A stretch of DNA of 12,956 nucleotides from Tannerella sp. (GCA_031259505.1 JAIRLL010000088.1:1-12956), one strand, 5' to 3'; counted from the stretch's first letter, positions 1-8,304 are shown. Numbers and translations: made by a program. Notes: generated by a model from the letters alone, not told the origin.

Positions 1-2
1 TC

Positions 3-539
3 TCCTTCAACCGTTTGCAGAAGGCGGATCCCGTGCTGGGCGTAGACATGGCTTCGACCGGCGAGGTGGGCTGCATCGCAGACGACACGTCCGAAGCCAT
101 CCTGAAAAGCATGCTCTCCGTCGGCTACCGTATTCCGGAAAAACACATCCTGCTCTCTACCGGAGCGCCCAAGCATAAGGCTGCCATGCTCGAAGCAGTG
201 ATACTGCTGTATGAAAAAGGTTTCAAATTGTATGCAACGGGGGGAACGTATCGCTTCCTCAAGGAAAACGGCATCGAAAGCACGCAAGTCTACTGGCCAA
301 GCGACGACCGGCAGCCGCAGGCGTTGACGCTGCTCCATCAGCGCCGGATAGATATGGTAGTCAATATTCCGCGAAATCTTACTGCCGGAGAACTGGACAA
401 CGGCTACAAAATCCGCCGCGCCGCGATAGACCTGAACATCCCGCTGCTGACAAACGCCCGACTGGCGAGCGCATTTATCAATGCGTTCTGCACGCTGGAT
501 CTTAACGATTTACAAATAAAAAGCTGGGAAGAATATTGA
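3..539 (+). CDS. carB: Carbamoyl-phosphate synthase large subunit, C-terminal part (5' end outside window)
   Basis: This is the last ~178 residues of the large subunit of carbamoyl-phosphate synthase, the cytoplasmic enzyme that makes carbamoyl phosphate from bicarbonate, ammonia (from glutamine) and two ATP for pyrimidine and arginine synthesis. The reading frame is open from the window edge, so the TTG at 15 is an internal Leu codon and not a start. The segment begins at the end of the second ATP-grasp half with the conserved 'DPVLGVDMASTGEVGC' stretch. It continues into the MGS-like allosteric domain: 'ILLSTGAPKHKAAML', the 'LYATGGT' loop, the 'MVVNIP' strand, and 'GYKIRRAAIDLNIPLLTN'. The protein ends 'KSWEEY' before TGA. 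The MGS domain is where effectors bind in characterised enzymes; which effector applies here cannot be read from the sequence. Identification is firm; the missing N-terminal ~900 residues lie upstream. Confidence 0.96.
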   Translation, partial: SFNRLQKADPVLGVDMASTGEVGCIADDTSEAILKSMLSVGYRIPEKHILLSTGAPKHKAAMLEAVILLYEKGFKLYATGGTYRFLKENGIESTQVYWPSDDRQPQALTLLHQRRIDMVVNIPRNLTAGELDNGYKIRRAAIDLNIPLLTNARLASAFINAFCTLDLNDLQIKSWEEY

Positions 540-699
540 AGATTTACGCAAACGGTGTAAATGAATCCGTAGCTACCGGAAGCGAATTCGGGACTTCACG
601 GAGTTTATGCGGATTCGCGCTCCCGTCCGAATGGGAACGACATTTTGAATTGAATACACCCGGTTAAACATGTACCCAATATAAAATATGATATTAATA

Positions 700-1665
700 A
701 TGAAAACGAAATTTTACTGTATGCTGTCTGTCGTCGTATGCTGCCTTTTTGAAGTATCGGCAGAGGTCGACAGGCAAACATTTATCTATTCGATTAAAGA
801 CGGAGACACGCTTCGTCTTGACAAATACGAAACGTCGCAGTATGTGGCGGAAGCGAAGCCGTGCATCATCTTTGTTTTTGGCGGAAGTTTCATGAGCGGC
901 AGTCGCGACGCTTCGCAGCATGTACCTTTTTATGAATATTTTGCGAATCAGGGTTATGCCGTTGTTGCCATTGATTACCGGCTCGGGCTGAAAGATGTGC
1001 AGAAGAAAATCGACATGAAGCGAAGCCGGTTGAAAGTATTCAATGCCTTTGTTGATCATTTTGAAAAGGCGGTATCGATGGCCGTCGAAGACCTTTTCGA
1101 CGCTACCCGTTTTGTAGCCGAACATGCCGGCGAATGGCACATTGATGCGCAGCGTATTACGTCGTGCGGTTCGAGCGCGGGCGCAGTGACGGTGTTGCAG
1201 GGCGAATATGAAATCTGCAACCGCACGCCGCGGGCAGCCGCATTGCCCGACGGATTCAACTATGCAGGCGTAATCTCCTTTGCAGGATGCATTTTCAGCG
1301 AAGGCAAAGTGAACTGGCAAACCAAACCCGCGCCGATTCTGTTTTTCCACGGCGATGCCGACAGAAACGTCCCCTACGACAGGTTGAAATTCCTCCGGTT
1401 TGGCTTGTATGGTCCGAAACAGCTTGTGAAACAGATGGATGAGATGCAGTCGCCGTATTGTTTCTATTCGTTCGAAAATGCCGGACACGAAATTGCAACC
1501 ACGCCCATGCATCAGCATCCCGGCGAGATAAAACTGTTTTTGGACAAGTTTGTGAACGGCAAGGCAAATCTGTTTTTGAATACGGTCGAAACGTCCATTG
1601 GCAAACCGGAACTGAAGAAAAAAATCAAACTGAAAGATTGCCTGAAAGCAAATTTCAATTATTAA
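700..1665 (+). CDS. Secreted alpha/beta-hydrolase (carboxylesterase-like)
   Basis: A 321-residue alpha/beta-hydrolase fold enzyme, probably exported. I prefer the ATG at 700 over the in-frame ATG at 688, because it gives a compact signal peptide (MKTK, then a hydrophobic run, cleavage near 'VSA-EV'). Visible catalytic features: an oxyanion-hole segment 'FVFGGSFMSG' (Gly61-Gly62), a nucleophile elbow 'GSSAG' with Ser159, an acid in 'HGDADRNVP' (Asp219 or Asp221), and the catalytic His in 'NAGHE' (His263). This order and spacing match the esterase/lipase and BD-FAE-type families. The substrate is unknown; acetyl-xylan, feruloyl or simple ester substrates are all possible by family. A basic C-terminal tail ('KKKIKLKDCLK') follows the fold. 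The 160-base gap after carB and the dsbD promoter element downstream suggest a single-gene unit. No clear promoter is seen upstream. Confidence 0.85.
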   Translation: MKTKFYCMLSVVVCCLFEVSAEVDRQTFIYSIKDGDTLRLDKYETSQYVAEAKPCIIFVFGGSFMSGSRDASQHVPFYEYFANQGYAVVAIDYRLGLKDVQKKIDMKRSRLKVFNAFVDHFEKAVSMAVEDLFDATRFVAEHAGEWHIDAQRITSCGSSAGAVTVLQGEYEICNRTPRAAALPDGFNYAGVISFAGCIFSEGKVNWQTKPAPILFFHGDADRNVPYDRLKFLRFGLYGPKQLVKQMDEMQSPYCFYSFENAGHEIATTPMHQHPGEIKLFLDKFVNGKANLFLNTVETSIGKPELKKKIKLKDCLKANFNY

Positions 1666-1687
1666 TTTCCGGTGAACGAAAAAGTAC

Positions 1688-1695
1688 TACCTTTG
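1688..1695 (+). promoter_or_regulatory. Bacteroidetes-type -7 element upstream of dsbD
   Basis: TACCTTTG matches the TAnnTTTG consensus of the Bacteroidetes primary sigma factor and lies 20 bases before the chosen dsbD ATG (1715). A good TTG at -33 is not present, so only the -7 half is supported. Confidence 0.5.
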
Positions 1696-1714
1696 CCCTT
1701 CAAAAGGATTGATT

Positions 1715-3820
1715 ATGATTAAAAAAGGAATTATTTTCGCAGGATTGACATTTGTCTCGCTATTTGCATACTCACAGATATTTACACCCGTAAAATGGGA
1801 TATTGGGCTGGTCGATTCGGAATCGGCGGAGAAAGAAATTACCTTTACGGCAACTGTCGACCCGGGTTGGCATGTGTATGATATGAATCTGCCAAAAGGC
1901 GGTCCCATCTCGACAGGCATCGCTTACGAACGCAGGCAAGGCGTCGAATTGATTGGCGAACCGAAATCGTCCGTGGCGCCTACTGCCGTGTACGACGACA
2001 TGTTCGACATGGAATTGCGCTGGTATTCGGGAAAAGTTGTTTTCACTCAAAAAATCAAAGTGACCGACCCGAAGTCTTTTGCACTCAGGGGCGAAGTGGA
2101 ATTTATGGCATGTAACGACGAGACATGCCTTCCGCCGGACAGGGTATCTTTTTCGTTCGGCAAAAATGATGTAAAAAAAACGCGTCTGGATGCGCCTGCA
2201 GAGGAAGCAGTGGGCGACGCGCCTCCTCCGGATCCGGAAGAAGTCGACTCGGCGGAAACGGTACGGGATTCTGTAGAAACAGACATTGTTGCAACCAAAC
2301 CACATACTCCGGCAGCCGGTACGACGGCAACAATTGTGCAGGACGTGCTGACGACGCAACCGGAGTTGTGGACGCCCGTCATCGAAGAACTGCGAGCCTT
2401 TGACAGAGAAAATATTGCGTCGACAGGCGCCACCACGTCGTGGTGGCTGGTTTTTCTTGCCGGTTTCGCAGGCGGATTCATTGCATTGCTGACGCCCTGC
2501 GTCTGGCCGATGATTCCGATGACGGTAAGCTTCTTCCTGAAACGCAATAAGCAGCGACGGAAAGCCATCCGGGAAGCTTTCGTGTACGGACTGTCCATCA
2601 TTGTGATATATTTGGCTATGGGATTGATGATTACAGTCGTTTTCGGAGCGAGCGCCCTGAACAGCCTTTCGACAAACGCCTTTTTTAATATCGTGTTTTT
2701 CCTGTTGCTCGTATTGTTTGCCGTTTCATTTTTTGGTGCATTCGAACTGGTATTGCCTTCTTCGTGGACAAACAGAATGGATGCGAAAGCCGATACCACT
2801 TCGGGTATCCTGAGCATATTCTTTATGGCCTTCACATTGGCGCTGGTATCGTTTTCATGTACAGGCCCTATCATCGGTACGCTACTGGTTGAGGCAGCCT
2901 CGGGAGGCTCGGTGGCAGGCCCGGCCGTCGGAATGGCGGGATTCGCTCTCGCACTGGCCATTCCCTTCGCTTTTTTCGCCGTCTTTCCCAATCTTTTGCA
3001 AAACATGCCAAAATCGGGCAGTTGGCTCAATTCGGTAAAAGTCGTTTTGGGATTCCTCGAACTGGCTCTGGCGCTTAAGTTTTTGTCTGTTGCCGATTTG
3101 GCATATGGATGGAGAATTTTGGATCGCGAAGTATTTTTAGTGCTGTGGATTGTCATCTTCGCCCTGCTGGGATGTTATCTGCTGGGTAAAATCCGGTTCC
3201 GGCACGACAGCGAACTGCAACATGTTTCCGTCATGCGTCTTTTTATGGCAATCATCTCGTTTGCCTTTTCCATCTACATGCTGCCGGGATTGTGGGGCGC
3301 GCCGTTGAAAGCCATCAGCGCATTTGCTCCGCCGCTGAATACGCAGGATTTCAATCTTTACGAAAACGCGGTGCATAGCGTCTTCAACGATTATGAAGAA
3401 GGAATGGCGTATGCAAAAAAAATCAAAAGACCTGTGCTGATAGACTTTTCGGGCTTTGGTTGCGTGAACTGCCGTAAAATGGAAGCTTCCGTATGGACAG
3501 ATCCTCAGGTGAAGCGCTTACTGGAAGAACAGTACATCCTTATTACTCTGATGGTCGACGACAAAAGCAAGTTGCCCGTGCCGATCGTCGTCGTGGAAGG
3601 TGGAAAAAAGCGCACGCTGAAAAGCGTTGGCGAAAAGTGGAGTTACCTGCAACGTGTTAAATTCGGCGCAAATGCACAGCCTTTCTACGTCATTCTCAAC
3701 AACGAAGGCAAACTGCTTGCACCACCTTACGCATACGACGAGGACGTCGAGAAATATGTACGTTTCCTGTCGGACGGATTGAAAAATTATCAACAGCAAT
3801 ACAATAAAAATGAGCAGTAA
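1715..3820 (+). CDS. dsbD: Thiol:disulfide interchange protein DsbD family (protein-disulfide reductase)
   Basis: A 701-residue inner-membrane reductase that carries electrons from cytoplasmic thioredoxin to periplasmic disulfide proteins. The ATG at 1715 is preferred over the TTG at 1709: it has the purine-rich 'AAAAGGA' upstream and starts a signal peptide (MIKKGIIFAGLTFVSLFAYSQ). Domains in order: an N-terminal DsbD-alpha-like domain (about 20-155) with a C-x4-C pair (Cys133, Cys138) in 'CNDETCLPP'; an acidic, Pro/Thr-rich linker (about 155-225); a multi-span DsbD membrane domain (about 240-530) with its redox cysteines in 'LTPCVWP' (Cys262) and 'FSCTGP' (Cys382); and a C-terminal thioredoxin-like domain with 'GCVNC' (Cys583, Cys586). 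All six cysteines of the relay are present, so it looks functional. Its end overlaps mazG by 11 bases, suggesting co-transcription and translational coupling. Confidence 0.95.
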   Translation: MIKKGIIFAGLTFVSLFAYSQIFTPVKWDIGLVDSESAEKEITFTATVDPGWHVYDMNLPKGGPISTGIAYERRQGVELIGEPKSSVAPTAVYDDMFDMELRWYSGKVVFTQKIKVTDPKSFALRGEVEFMACNDETCLPPDRVSFSFGKNDVKKTRLDAPAEEAVGDAPPPDPEEVDSAETVRDSVETDIVATKPHTPAAGTTATIVQDVLTTQPELWTPVIEELRAFDRENIASTGATTSWWLVFLAGFAGGFIALLTPCVWPMIPMTVSFFLKRNKQRRKAIREAFVYGLSIIVIYLAMGLMITVVFGASALNSLSTNAFFNIVFFLLLVLFAVSFFGAFELVLPSSWTNRMDAKADTTSGILSIFFMAFTLALVSFSCTGPIIGTLLVEAASGGSVAGPAVGMAGFALALAIPFAFFAVFPNLLQNMPKSGSWLNSVKVVLGFLELALALKFLSVADLAYGWRILDREVFLVLWIVIFALLGCYLLGKIRFRHDSELQHVSVMRLFMAIISFAFSIYMLPGLWGAPLKAISAFAPPLNTQDFNLYENAVHSVFNDYEEGMAYAKKIKRPVLIDFSGFGCVNCRKMEASVWTDPQVKRLLEEQYILITLMVDDKSKLPVPIVVVEGGKKRTLKSVGEKWSYLQRVKFGANAQPFYVILNNEGKLLAPPYAYDEDVEKYVRFLSDGLKNYQQQYNKNEQ

Positions 3821-4601
3821 AGCAGAACGGATGGAGGCTTTCGGGCGGTTGCTCGACATCATGGACGAATTGCGCGTCAAATGTCCGTGGGATCGCAGGC
3901 AAACCAACGAAAGCCTGCGAGCCAATACCATCGAGGAAACATATGAACTGTGCGACGCCATCATGCGCGACGACCAGGACGGCGTCAGAAAAGAACTGGG
4001 CGACCTGCTGCTACACATCGTCTTTTACGCCAGGATAGGGGAAGAAAAACAGACTTTCGACATCAGAGACGTTTGCGAAAGCCTGTGCGAGAAACTGATA
4101 TACCGTCATCCGCACGTCTTCGGCGATGCGCAGGCCGAAAACAGCCGTAAAGTGGAACAGTCGTGGGAACAACTTAAACTGAAAGAAAAAGGCGGAAACA
4201 AAACGGTGCTGGACGGCGTTCCCGTCGCGTTGCCTTCGCTCGTAAAAGCTTACAGAATACAGGACAAGGCACGCAATGTCGGCTTCGACTGGGAAACGCG
4301 CGAACAGGTTTGGGACAAAGTCGAAGAAGAATTGAACGAATTGAAAACCGAAATCGGCCGGATGGACGCCGACCGCATGGAAGCAGAGTTTGGCGATTTG
4401 ATTTTCAGCCTTATAAATGCAGCCCGCCTCTACAAAATCAATCCTGACAATGCATTGGAGCGCACCAACAGGAAATTCATCCGGCGTTTCAACTATCTCG
4501 AAGCGCAAACCATCCGGCAAGGCCGTTCTTTGAAGGATATGACGCTTGCCGAGATGGATGCAATTTGGAATGAAGCCAAAAATATGGAAGAGAAGGAATA
4601 A
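3810..4601 (+). CDS. mazG: Nucleoside triphosphate pyrophosphohydrolase MazG
   Basis: A 263-residue cytoplasmic all-alpha NTP pyrophosphohydrolase, which hydrolyses (d)NTPs to the monophosphate and pyrophosphate and is regarded as a house-cleaning enzyme. It has the full-length two-domain form. The N-terminal MazG domain has 'CPWDRRQT' (25-32), the metal-binding 'IEETYEL' (Glu42, Glu43, Glu46) and 'ELGDLLLHIVFYA' (Glu62, Asp65). The C-terminal MazG domain has 'VEEELNEL' (Glu172-174, Glu177) and 'EFGDLIFSLIN' (Glu193, Asp196). The linking stretch 'RHPHVFG' and 'VPVALPSLVKAYRIQDKA' is typical of the family. The ATG at 3810 lies inside dsbD, overlapping its last 11 bases, so translation is probably coupled. 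Its stop is only 12 bases from the stop of the convergent TonB receptor gene, and no obvious terminator hairpin separates them. Confidence 0.96.
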   Translation: MSSKAERMEAFGRLLDIMDELRVKCPWDRRQTNESLRANTIEETYELCDAIMRDDQDGVRKELGDLLLHIVFYARIGEEKQTFDIRDVCESLCEKLIYRHPHVFGDAQAENSRKVEQSWEQLKLKEKGGNKTVLDGVPVALPSLVKAYRIQDKARNVGFDWETREQVWDKVEEELNELKTEIGRMDADRMEAEFGDLIFSLINAARLYKINPDNALERTNRKFIRRFNYLEAQTIRQGRSLKDMTLAEMDAIWNEAKNMEEKE

Positions 4602-4613
4602 GACCTTGCCCGC

Positions 4614-6635
4614 CTATGGTAGCGTGTAACTGACGCCGCCCGTCAACCAGAATCCGGCTTGAGGCACGTTGCCCGTATCATAATAATACGTGTCGTACAG
4701 GTTATTCAGGTTGAGATGAAAGTTCCACTGCTTCAGTTCATAATTCAATTTCAGATCGGCCGTGGAGAAGGTAGGGTAGGGATGTAGCCCCATATCGGCG
4801 CCATTTTCGTATCTGCGAAATGTCCCCATCCGTTTCTGCACGCGAAAATACCAGTTTGCCGATAATCCCTCGAAAATGGAGTGATTCAACTGTATGGAGC
4901 ACTTGTCTCGCAGATAATTTAATGAATACCTGGATTCAAATCCTTTGGTATCGCATGTTTGATTCATGCGTGCATAGCTGACAATGAGTGCCATACCCTC
5001 TCCCAGCGACGGCCATTTGCTTCCCGGGCGAAACGTCAGTCCGGCTTCTACGCCCTGTTTGTCAAGTTCGGTCAAGTTCCACGATGCCCATTTCGCATCG
5101 CCCGGCGCCCTGACCCAGTCGATGATATTGCGTCCCCACATCAGATAACCGACTAAAGAAACGCTGACAAACGGGCGGTTATATTTGATGCCCAAGTCGA
5201 CCGATTCCGAACGCTCGGATTTCAGACTTTCGTTGGCAAGATGAGTTTCGGTAGTGTAATACAGGTCTGTAAACGTCGGCATGCGGGTAGAACGGCTCCA
5301 CGTGGCGTACACCTTGAGCGCATTGTCGAGGCGGTAGGCAAGGCTGACAGACGGGTAGAAATGCACTCCCTGCTGAATCGTATTGTGGTTTATCATCACG
5401 CCGGCCGATGCAACAAAACGCTCCCGGTTTACGGTATGTTCCAGTGTGACGGACGTGTTGGTGCGCTCATCGTAGCGCGTATAATGATCGTGTGCCTGCG
5501 CCATCGGCAATCCCAGATTGCTGCTCGATATTTCTTCGCGACGCAGTTCTCCACCCAGATTTGTAATTCCCAGCCGTGATTTGTACTGAAAAATCAGGTT
5601 TGCGCCGTATATGTCGCCGCGATGATAGTTTCGTCCGGTTTCCGTATCTTTTATTAGATCGAACTGGTCATAATGCCTGTCCCAATACAGAATGGGAATG
5701 ATTCTGAATAGATTACCGAACGAACCTTTCACTGACCCCATCCATGTGCTCAATCGTTCGTATTGATTGGGATACGTTGCCGAATAGAAGGTATTTGCCC
5801 CGTATTTTTTGTTGTTGTAACCCAGTTGAAAATCAAGATAAGATTTTTCTTTCATTTTCAGGCGCGTCTGCCACAATAGATTACAGATGTCGTAATCGCT
5901 GTTTGCAATATATCCGTCCGCTTTTTGGCGGCTGACCGACAGGCTGTTGCTCGTCGCTCCGACGGTAGTTGCACCGCGCGCCTCAATCCCGTAGAGCGCA
6001 TGCATGCCGGCTTCCACCCGCGCATAAATACGGGCATCCGTCTCTTTTTTTGTGATGATGTTTATTCCGCCTGAAAAAGCGCCCGAGCCGTAAATCAGCG
6101 CCGAAGGGCCGTGTACGATTTCGATTCGTTCGATGTCGGAAAGGCTGATGGGAATGTCGAAGTTGTAATGACCTGTGTGTGGATTGGTTAGATTGACGCC
6201 GTTGAGCAATACGGCTGTCTGGTCGGCCGAGCCGCCGCGGATGGAGATATCGGCTTGTACGCCGTGCCCGCCGCGCTGGATAATGTCGATATTGGCGGCG
6301 TAGACGAGCAACTCCTGAATGCTTTGCACGGGCGCTTTTTCAATCTGCGCTTTCGTGATGACGGCGACTAACTTGGCCGACTGACTGACAGGAGTTTCCA
6401 TGCGCGAAGCCGTCACTGTCACTTCTTCAAGTTCCTCCTCCTGCATCTTTGCAGGCTGCTGTTCCGCCGCAACCGTCTGCGCCGACGTCGAAGTAACATG
6501 TGCAAATGTCAGCATGCAATTCATTACTACACCAATGTTTACGATTTTGTGCATACTGTTGAATACGCTGTAGGACTTTCTCAAAAATCGCTTAAAACGA
6601 AAAACCTTACATTCGTTCATTCTTTTTCTTTTCAT
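4614..6635 (-). CDS. TonB-dependent outer-membrane receptor (BtuB/CirA-like)
   Basis: A 673-residue TonB-dependent receptor that imports a ligand across the outer membrane using the proton-motive force. The N-terminus has a long basic lead (MKRKRMNECKVFRF...) before a hydrophobic signal segment near 29-52, with likely cleavage after 'TSAQ'. This lead resembles the extended N-termini seen in Bacteroidetes receptors, so I keep the ATG at 6635; ATGs at 6620 and near residue 28 are alternatives. A TonB-box-like 'LEEVTVTAS' (69-77) is followed by a plug domain: 'APVQSIQELL', 'ISIRGGSADQTAVLLNGV' (130-147), and 'IERIEIVHGPSALIYGSGA' (168-186). The rest is beta-barrel, ending in a terminal aromatic-rich strand ('FWLTGGVSYTLP'). 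There is no SusC-type carboxypeptidase-like N-terminal domain, and no SusD neighbour. Its size and plug resemble vitamin B12 or siderophore receptors, but the ligand cannot be told. It is transcribed divergently from the ECF sigma operon. Confidence 0.92.
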   Translation of the reverse strand: MKRKRMNECKVFRFKRFLRKSYSVFNSMHKIVNIGVVMNCMLTFAHVTSTSAQTVAAEQQPAKMQEEELEEVTVTASRMETPVSQSAKLVAVITKAQIEKAPVQSIQELLVYAANIDIIQRGGHGVQADISIRGGSADQTAVLLNGVNLTNPHTGHYNFDIPISLSDIERIEIVHGPSALIYGSGAFSGGINIITKKETDARIYARVEAGMHALYGIEARGATTVGATSNSLSVSRQKADGYIANSDYDICNLLWQTRLKMKEKSYLDFQLGYNNKKYGANTFYSATYPNQYERLSTWMGSVKGSFGNLFRIIPILYWDRHYDQFDLIKDTETGRNYHRGDIYGANLIFQYKSRLGITNLGGELRREEISSSNLGLPMAQAHDHYTRYDERTNTSVTLEHTVNRERFVASAGVMINHNTIQQGVHFYPSVSLAYRLDNALKVYATWSRSTRMPTFTDLYYTTETHLANESLKSERSESVDLGIKYNRPFVSVSLVGYLMWGRNIIDWVRAPGDAKWASWNLTELDKQGVEAGLTFRPGSKWPSLGEGMALIVSYARMNQTCDTKGFESRYSLNYLRDKCSIQLNHSIFEGLSANWYFRVQKRMGTFRRYENGADMGLHPYPTFSTADLKLNYELKQWNFHLNLNNLYDTYYYDTGNVPQAGFWLTGGVSYTLP

Positions 6636-6721
6636 AAAAAATCAAATCAAAATTAATACTTAAAAGCTGATATACGGAAAATTACGCACATTTATTCCGG
6701 CGTTTTCCGCGAAAAAACACA

Positions 6722-6729
6722 CAAAGATA
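6722..6729 (-). promoter_or_regulatory. -7 element for the TonB receptor gene
   Basis: On the - strand TATCTTTG matches TAnnTTTG and would give a 5' leader of roughly 80-90 bases before the ATG at 6635. No well-placed TTG was found at -33, so the call rests on the -7 box and its position. Confidence 0.45.
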
Positions 6730-6760
6730 GCAAGAATGATTCAATATGCATTTTGTTTAA

Positions 6761-6792
6761 TTGTTGTTAACGCGATGTTTTTTATACTTTTG
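6761..6792 (+). promoter_or_regulatory. Bacteroidetes-type promoter for the ECF sigma operon
   Basis: TTGTTG at 6761-6766 (two registers of the -33 TTG) is followed, with an 18- or 21-base gap, by TACTTTTG at 6785-6792, matching TAnnTTTG. The sigma factor ATG at 6836 lies about 40 bases downstream. This is a housekeeping-type promoter. Any additional autoregulated ECF promoter was not recognised. Confidence 0.6.
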
Positions 6793-6835
6793 TTCATAAA
6801 AACCATTTATCTTTACGGGCTGAAAACAGTAATTG

Positions 6836-7387
6836 ATGCATCGCGATACGGAAGATGAAATGATAAAGAAGCTGAGCCAACCGGATACGCGGCGGGAAAC
6901 ATTCACGCAAGTGGTTAAGGATTACGGCGAAAAGTTGTATTGGCTGATTCGGAAAATGGGTTTGTCTCACGACGATACGAATGACATTGTCCAAAACACC
7001 TTAATGAAGGCGTGGATGAATCTGGACAGTTTCCGGGGAGATTCGAAAATTTCGACATGGCTGTATAAAATTGCGATCAATGAAAATATCACATTTCTGA
7101 ACAAGCAACGAGCCATGAATAACATATCCATTGATGATGCAGACGCATTTATGCTGGAAAAACTGAAAAGCGACGACTATTTCGATGGCGATGACCTGCA
7201 GTTGAAATTGCAGGAAGCTATATTAAAATTGCCTGAAAAACAGAGAATTGTATTTAATATGAAATATTATGAAGATATGAAATATGAGGAAATGTCCGAA
7301 ATATTGGGAACTTCGGTTGGCGCATTAAAGGCGTCGTATCATCATGCGGTAAAAAAAATCGAGACATTTTTAACAGACAACATTTAA
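6836..7387 (+). CDS. ECF-family RNA polymerase sigma factor
   Basis: A 183-residue sigma-70 family protein of the extracytoplasmic-function type, with only regions 2 and 4. Region 2 covers about residues 22-92 and includes 'DTNDIVQNTLMKAW', 'FRGDSKISTWLYKIAINE' (core binding and -10 recognition). Region 4 covers about 122-175, with 'LPEKQRIVFNMKYYEDMKY' and the helix-turn-helix 'EEMSEILGTSVGALKASYHHA'. The ATG at 6836 follows an in-frame TTG at 6833; the ATG at 6860 is a possible alternative with purine-rich 'GGAAGA' before it. It heads a three-gene operon: 46 bases to a putative anti-sigma protein, then a Spy-like periplasmic protein. No FecR-type anti-sigma gene is next to it, so it does not look like a classical Fec/Sus-linked ECF, although a TonB receptor is divergently adjacent. 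Target promoters are unknown. Confidence 0.93.
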   Translation: MHRDTEDEMIKKLSQPDTRRETFTQVVKDYGEKLYWLIRKMGLSHDDTNDIVQNTLMKAWMNLDSFRGDSKISTWLYKIAINENITFLNKQRAMNNISIDDADAFMLEKLKSDDYFDGDDLQLKLQEAILKLPEKQRIVFNMKYYEDMKYEEMSEILGTSVGALKASYHHAVKKIETFLTDNI

Positions 7388-7433
7388 ACCTTTTGAACTT
7401 TAGACCGTCAAATTGCGTGGAGGATAAAATTGT

Positions 7434-7808
7434 ATGGAAGCAAAACAAAGCAAACTGGAAAAATTGAAGGGCCAGAATCCGTTTCGTGTCCCCGAAGGAT
7501 ATATGGAAGGACTTACCTCCCAAATAATGAGTCGTATACCCGAAGATATGCCAAAAAGAGAAACCAAAATCCTTTCTCTCAATGAACGGATACGTCCGTT
7601 ATTGTACCTCGCAGCCGTTTTTATTGGATTCATTTTCCTTTTCAGAGTGTTCATCGTTCCGGTTACGCCCAAAAGCGATACGTTACAGGGCGAATCCGTG
7701 TCGGTGGGAGAATCCGAAATGGTAAATGAGGATGAAGAATACCTTGAATACCTGCAACAGGAATATAACAGAAATCTGCTTACCGTAAGCTTAGAATATA
7801 TGGATTGA
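7434..7808 (+). CDS. Putative single-span anti-sigma factor / small membrane protein
   Basis: A 124-residue protein with an N-terminal soluble part, one membrane span at about 55-75 ('LLYLAAVFIGFIFLFRVFIV') and an acidic C-terminal tail (Glu/Asp/Tyr-rich, about 77-124). The N-terminal 'NPFRVPEGYMEGLTSQIMSRIP' region, quoted here as the 'PFxVPxGY' motif at about 16-23, resembles a motif I know from small proteins encoded directly after ECF sigma genes in Bacteroidetes. The position between sigma factor and periplasmic protein and the type of membrane topology support an anti-sigma role; this is inference, since no zinc-binding anti-sigma motif is visible. The start is clear: GTGGAGGA (7417-7424) is a good ribosome binding site before the ATG. 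Its stop is one base before the next ATG, so the two are tightly coupled. Confidence 0.75.
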   Translation: MEAKQSKLEKLKGQNPFRVPEGYMEGLTSQIMSRIPEDMPKRETKILSLNERIRPLLYLAAVFIGFIFLFRVFIVPVTPKSDTLQGESVSVGESEMVNEDEEYLEYLQQEYNRNLLTVSLEYMD

Positions 7809-7809
7809 T

Positions 7810-8304
7810 ATGAAAAATAGAGTTTTATATATTATTGCAATAATGTGTCTTGCATTTGTTGTCATTTCGTTGCATGCGCAGGTAGGCAACAAGGCGAGAT
7901 TTGACAGGCAAGAGTTTATCACAAAACACAATGCCTTTATCACTGCCGAAGTCGGACTGACAGGCAGTGAAGCCGTCGAGTTTATTCCCCTGGAAAACCA
8001 AATGAAAGAAAAACTGTTCGAAACAGGAAACGAATGTCGCAAACTGAACCGGGAAGTCCGTTCGCGAAAATCCATATCGAACGAAACGTACTTGAAACTC
8101 ATTGATTGCAACCTCGAAACGCGCCTCAAGGAGTTGCAGATAGAGAAAGAGTATTACGAAAAATTCAAAAAAATCCTTTCGCCCGAAAAACTGTACAAAT
8201 ATCAGCAGGCGGAATTTAAGTTTATGCGCGAATTTATGGGTAATCAGGGCGACCAGCGTCGTCCCCCGCGCGACAACGGGGAGGCGCCCGCGCGAAAAAA
8301 ATAA
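7810..8304 (+). CDS. Small periplasmic protein, Spy/CpxP-like
   Basis: A 164-residue exported protein. Residues 1-24 form a signal peptide (MKNR, hydrophobic core, ending 'LHAQ'). The mature part is highly charged and mostly predicted helical, with 'ENQMKEKLFETGNECRKL' and 'LKELQIEKEYYEKFKKIL' and then 'LSPEKLYKYQQAEFKFMREF', the kind of motif seen in Spy/CpxP-type periplasmic proteins ('L(S/T)P.Q...'). The C-terminus is a Pro/Arg-rich tail (from about residue 145). Family members act as periplasmic chaperones or stress sensors. Here it would be the output or sensor of the upstream sigma/anti-sigma pair. The assignment is by overall features and gene order, not by a strong diagnostic motif. 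It starts one base after the preceding gene's stop. Confidence 0.7.
   Translation: MKNRVLYIIAIMCLAFVVISLHAQVGNKARFDRQEFITKHNAFITAEVGLTGSEAVEFIPLENQMKEKLFETGNECRKLNREVRSRKSISNETYLKLIDCNLETRLKELQIEKEYYEKFKKILSPEKLYKYQQAEFKFMREFMGNQGDQRRPPRDNGEAPARKK

Noticed and set aside
586..632. Terminator or regulatory stem in the gap between carB and the hydrolase
   Set aside because: ATTCGG (586-591) and CCGAAT (627-632) can pair but with a 35-base loop and no T tract; no clear signal in 540-699.
694..1518. Antisense open frame (274 codons) opposite the hydrolase
   Set aside because: The + strand protein has a complete catalytic triad and signal peptide; the antisense translation has no family features.
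2047..3156. Long antisense open frame (369 codons) opposite dsbD
   Set aside because: It lies wholly opposite a well-supported gene, and its translation is low-complexity Ser/Thr/Ala with no recognisable domain; it is a shadow.
6636..6721. Cobalamin riboswitch upstream of the BtuB-like receptor
   Set aside because: The leader from the predicted start site is only about 80-90 bases and no B12-box-like conserved core is seen, too short for that riboswitch.
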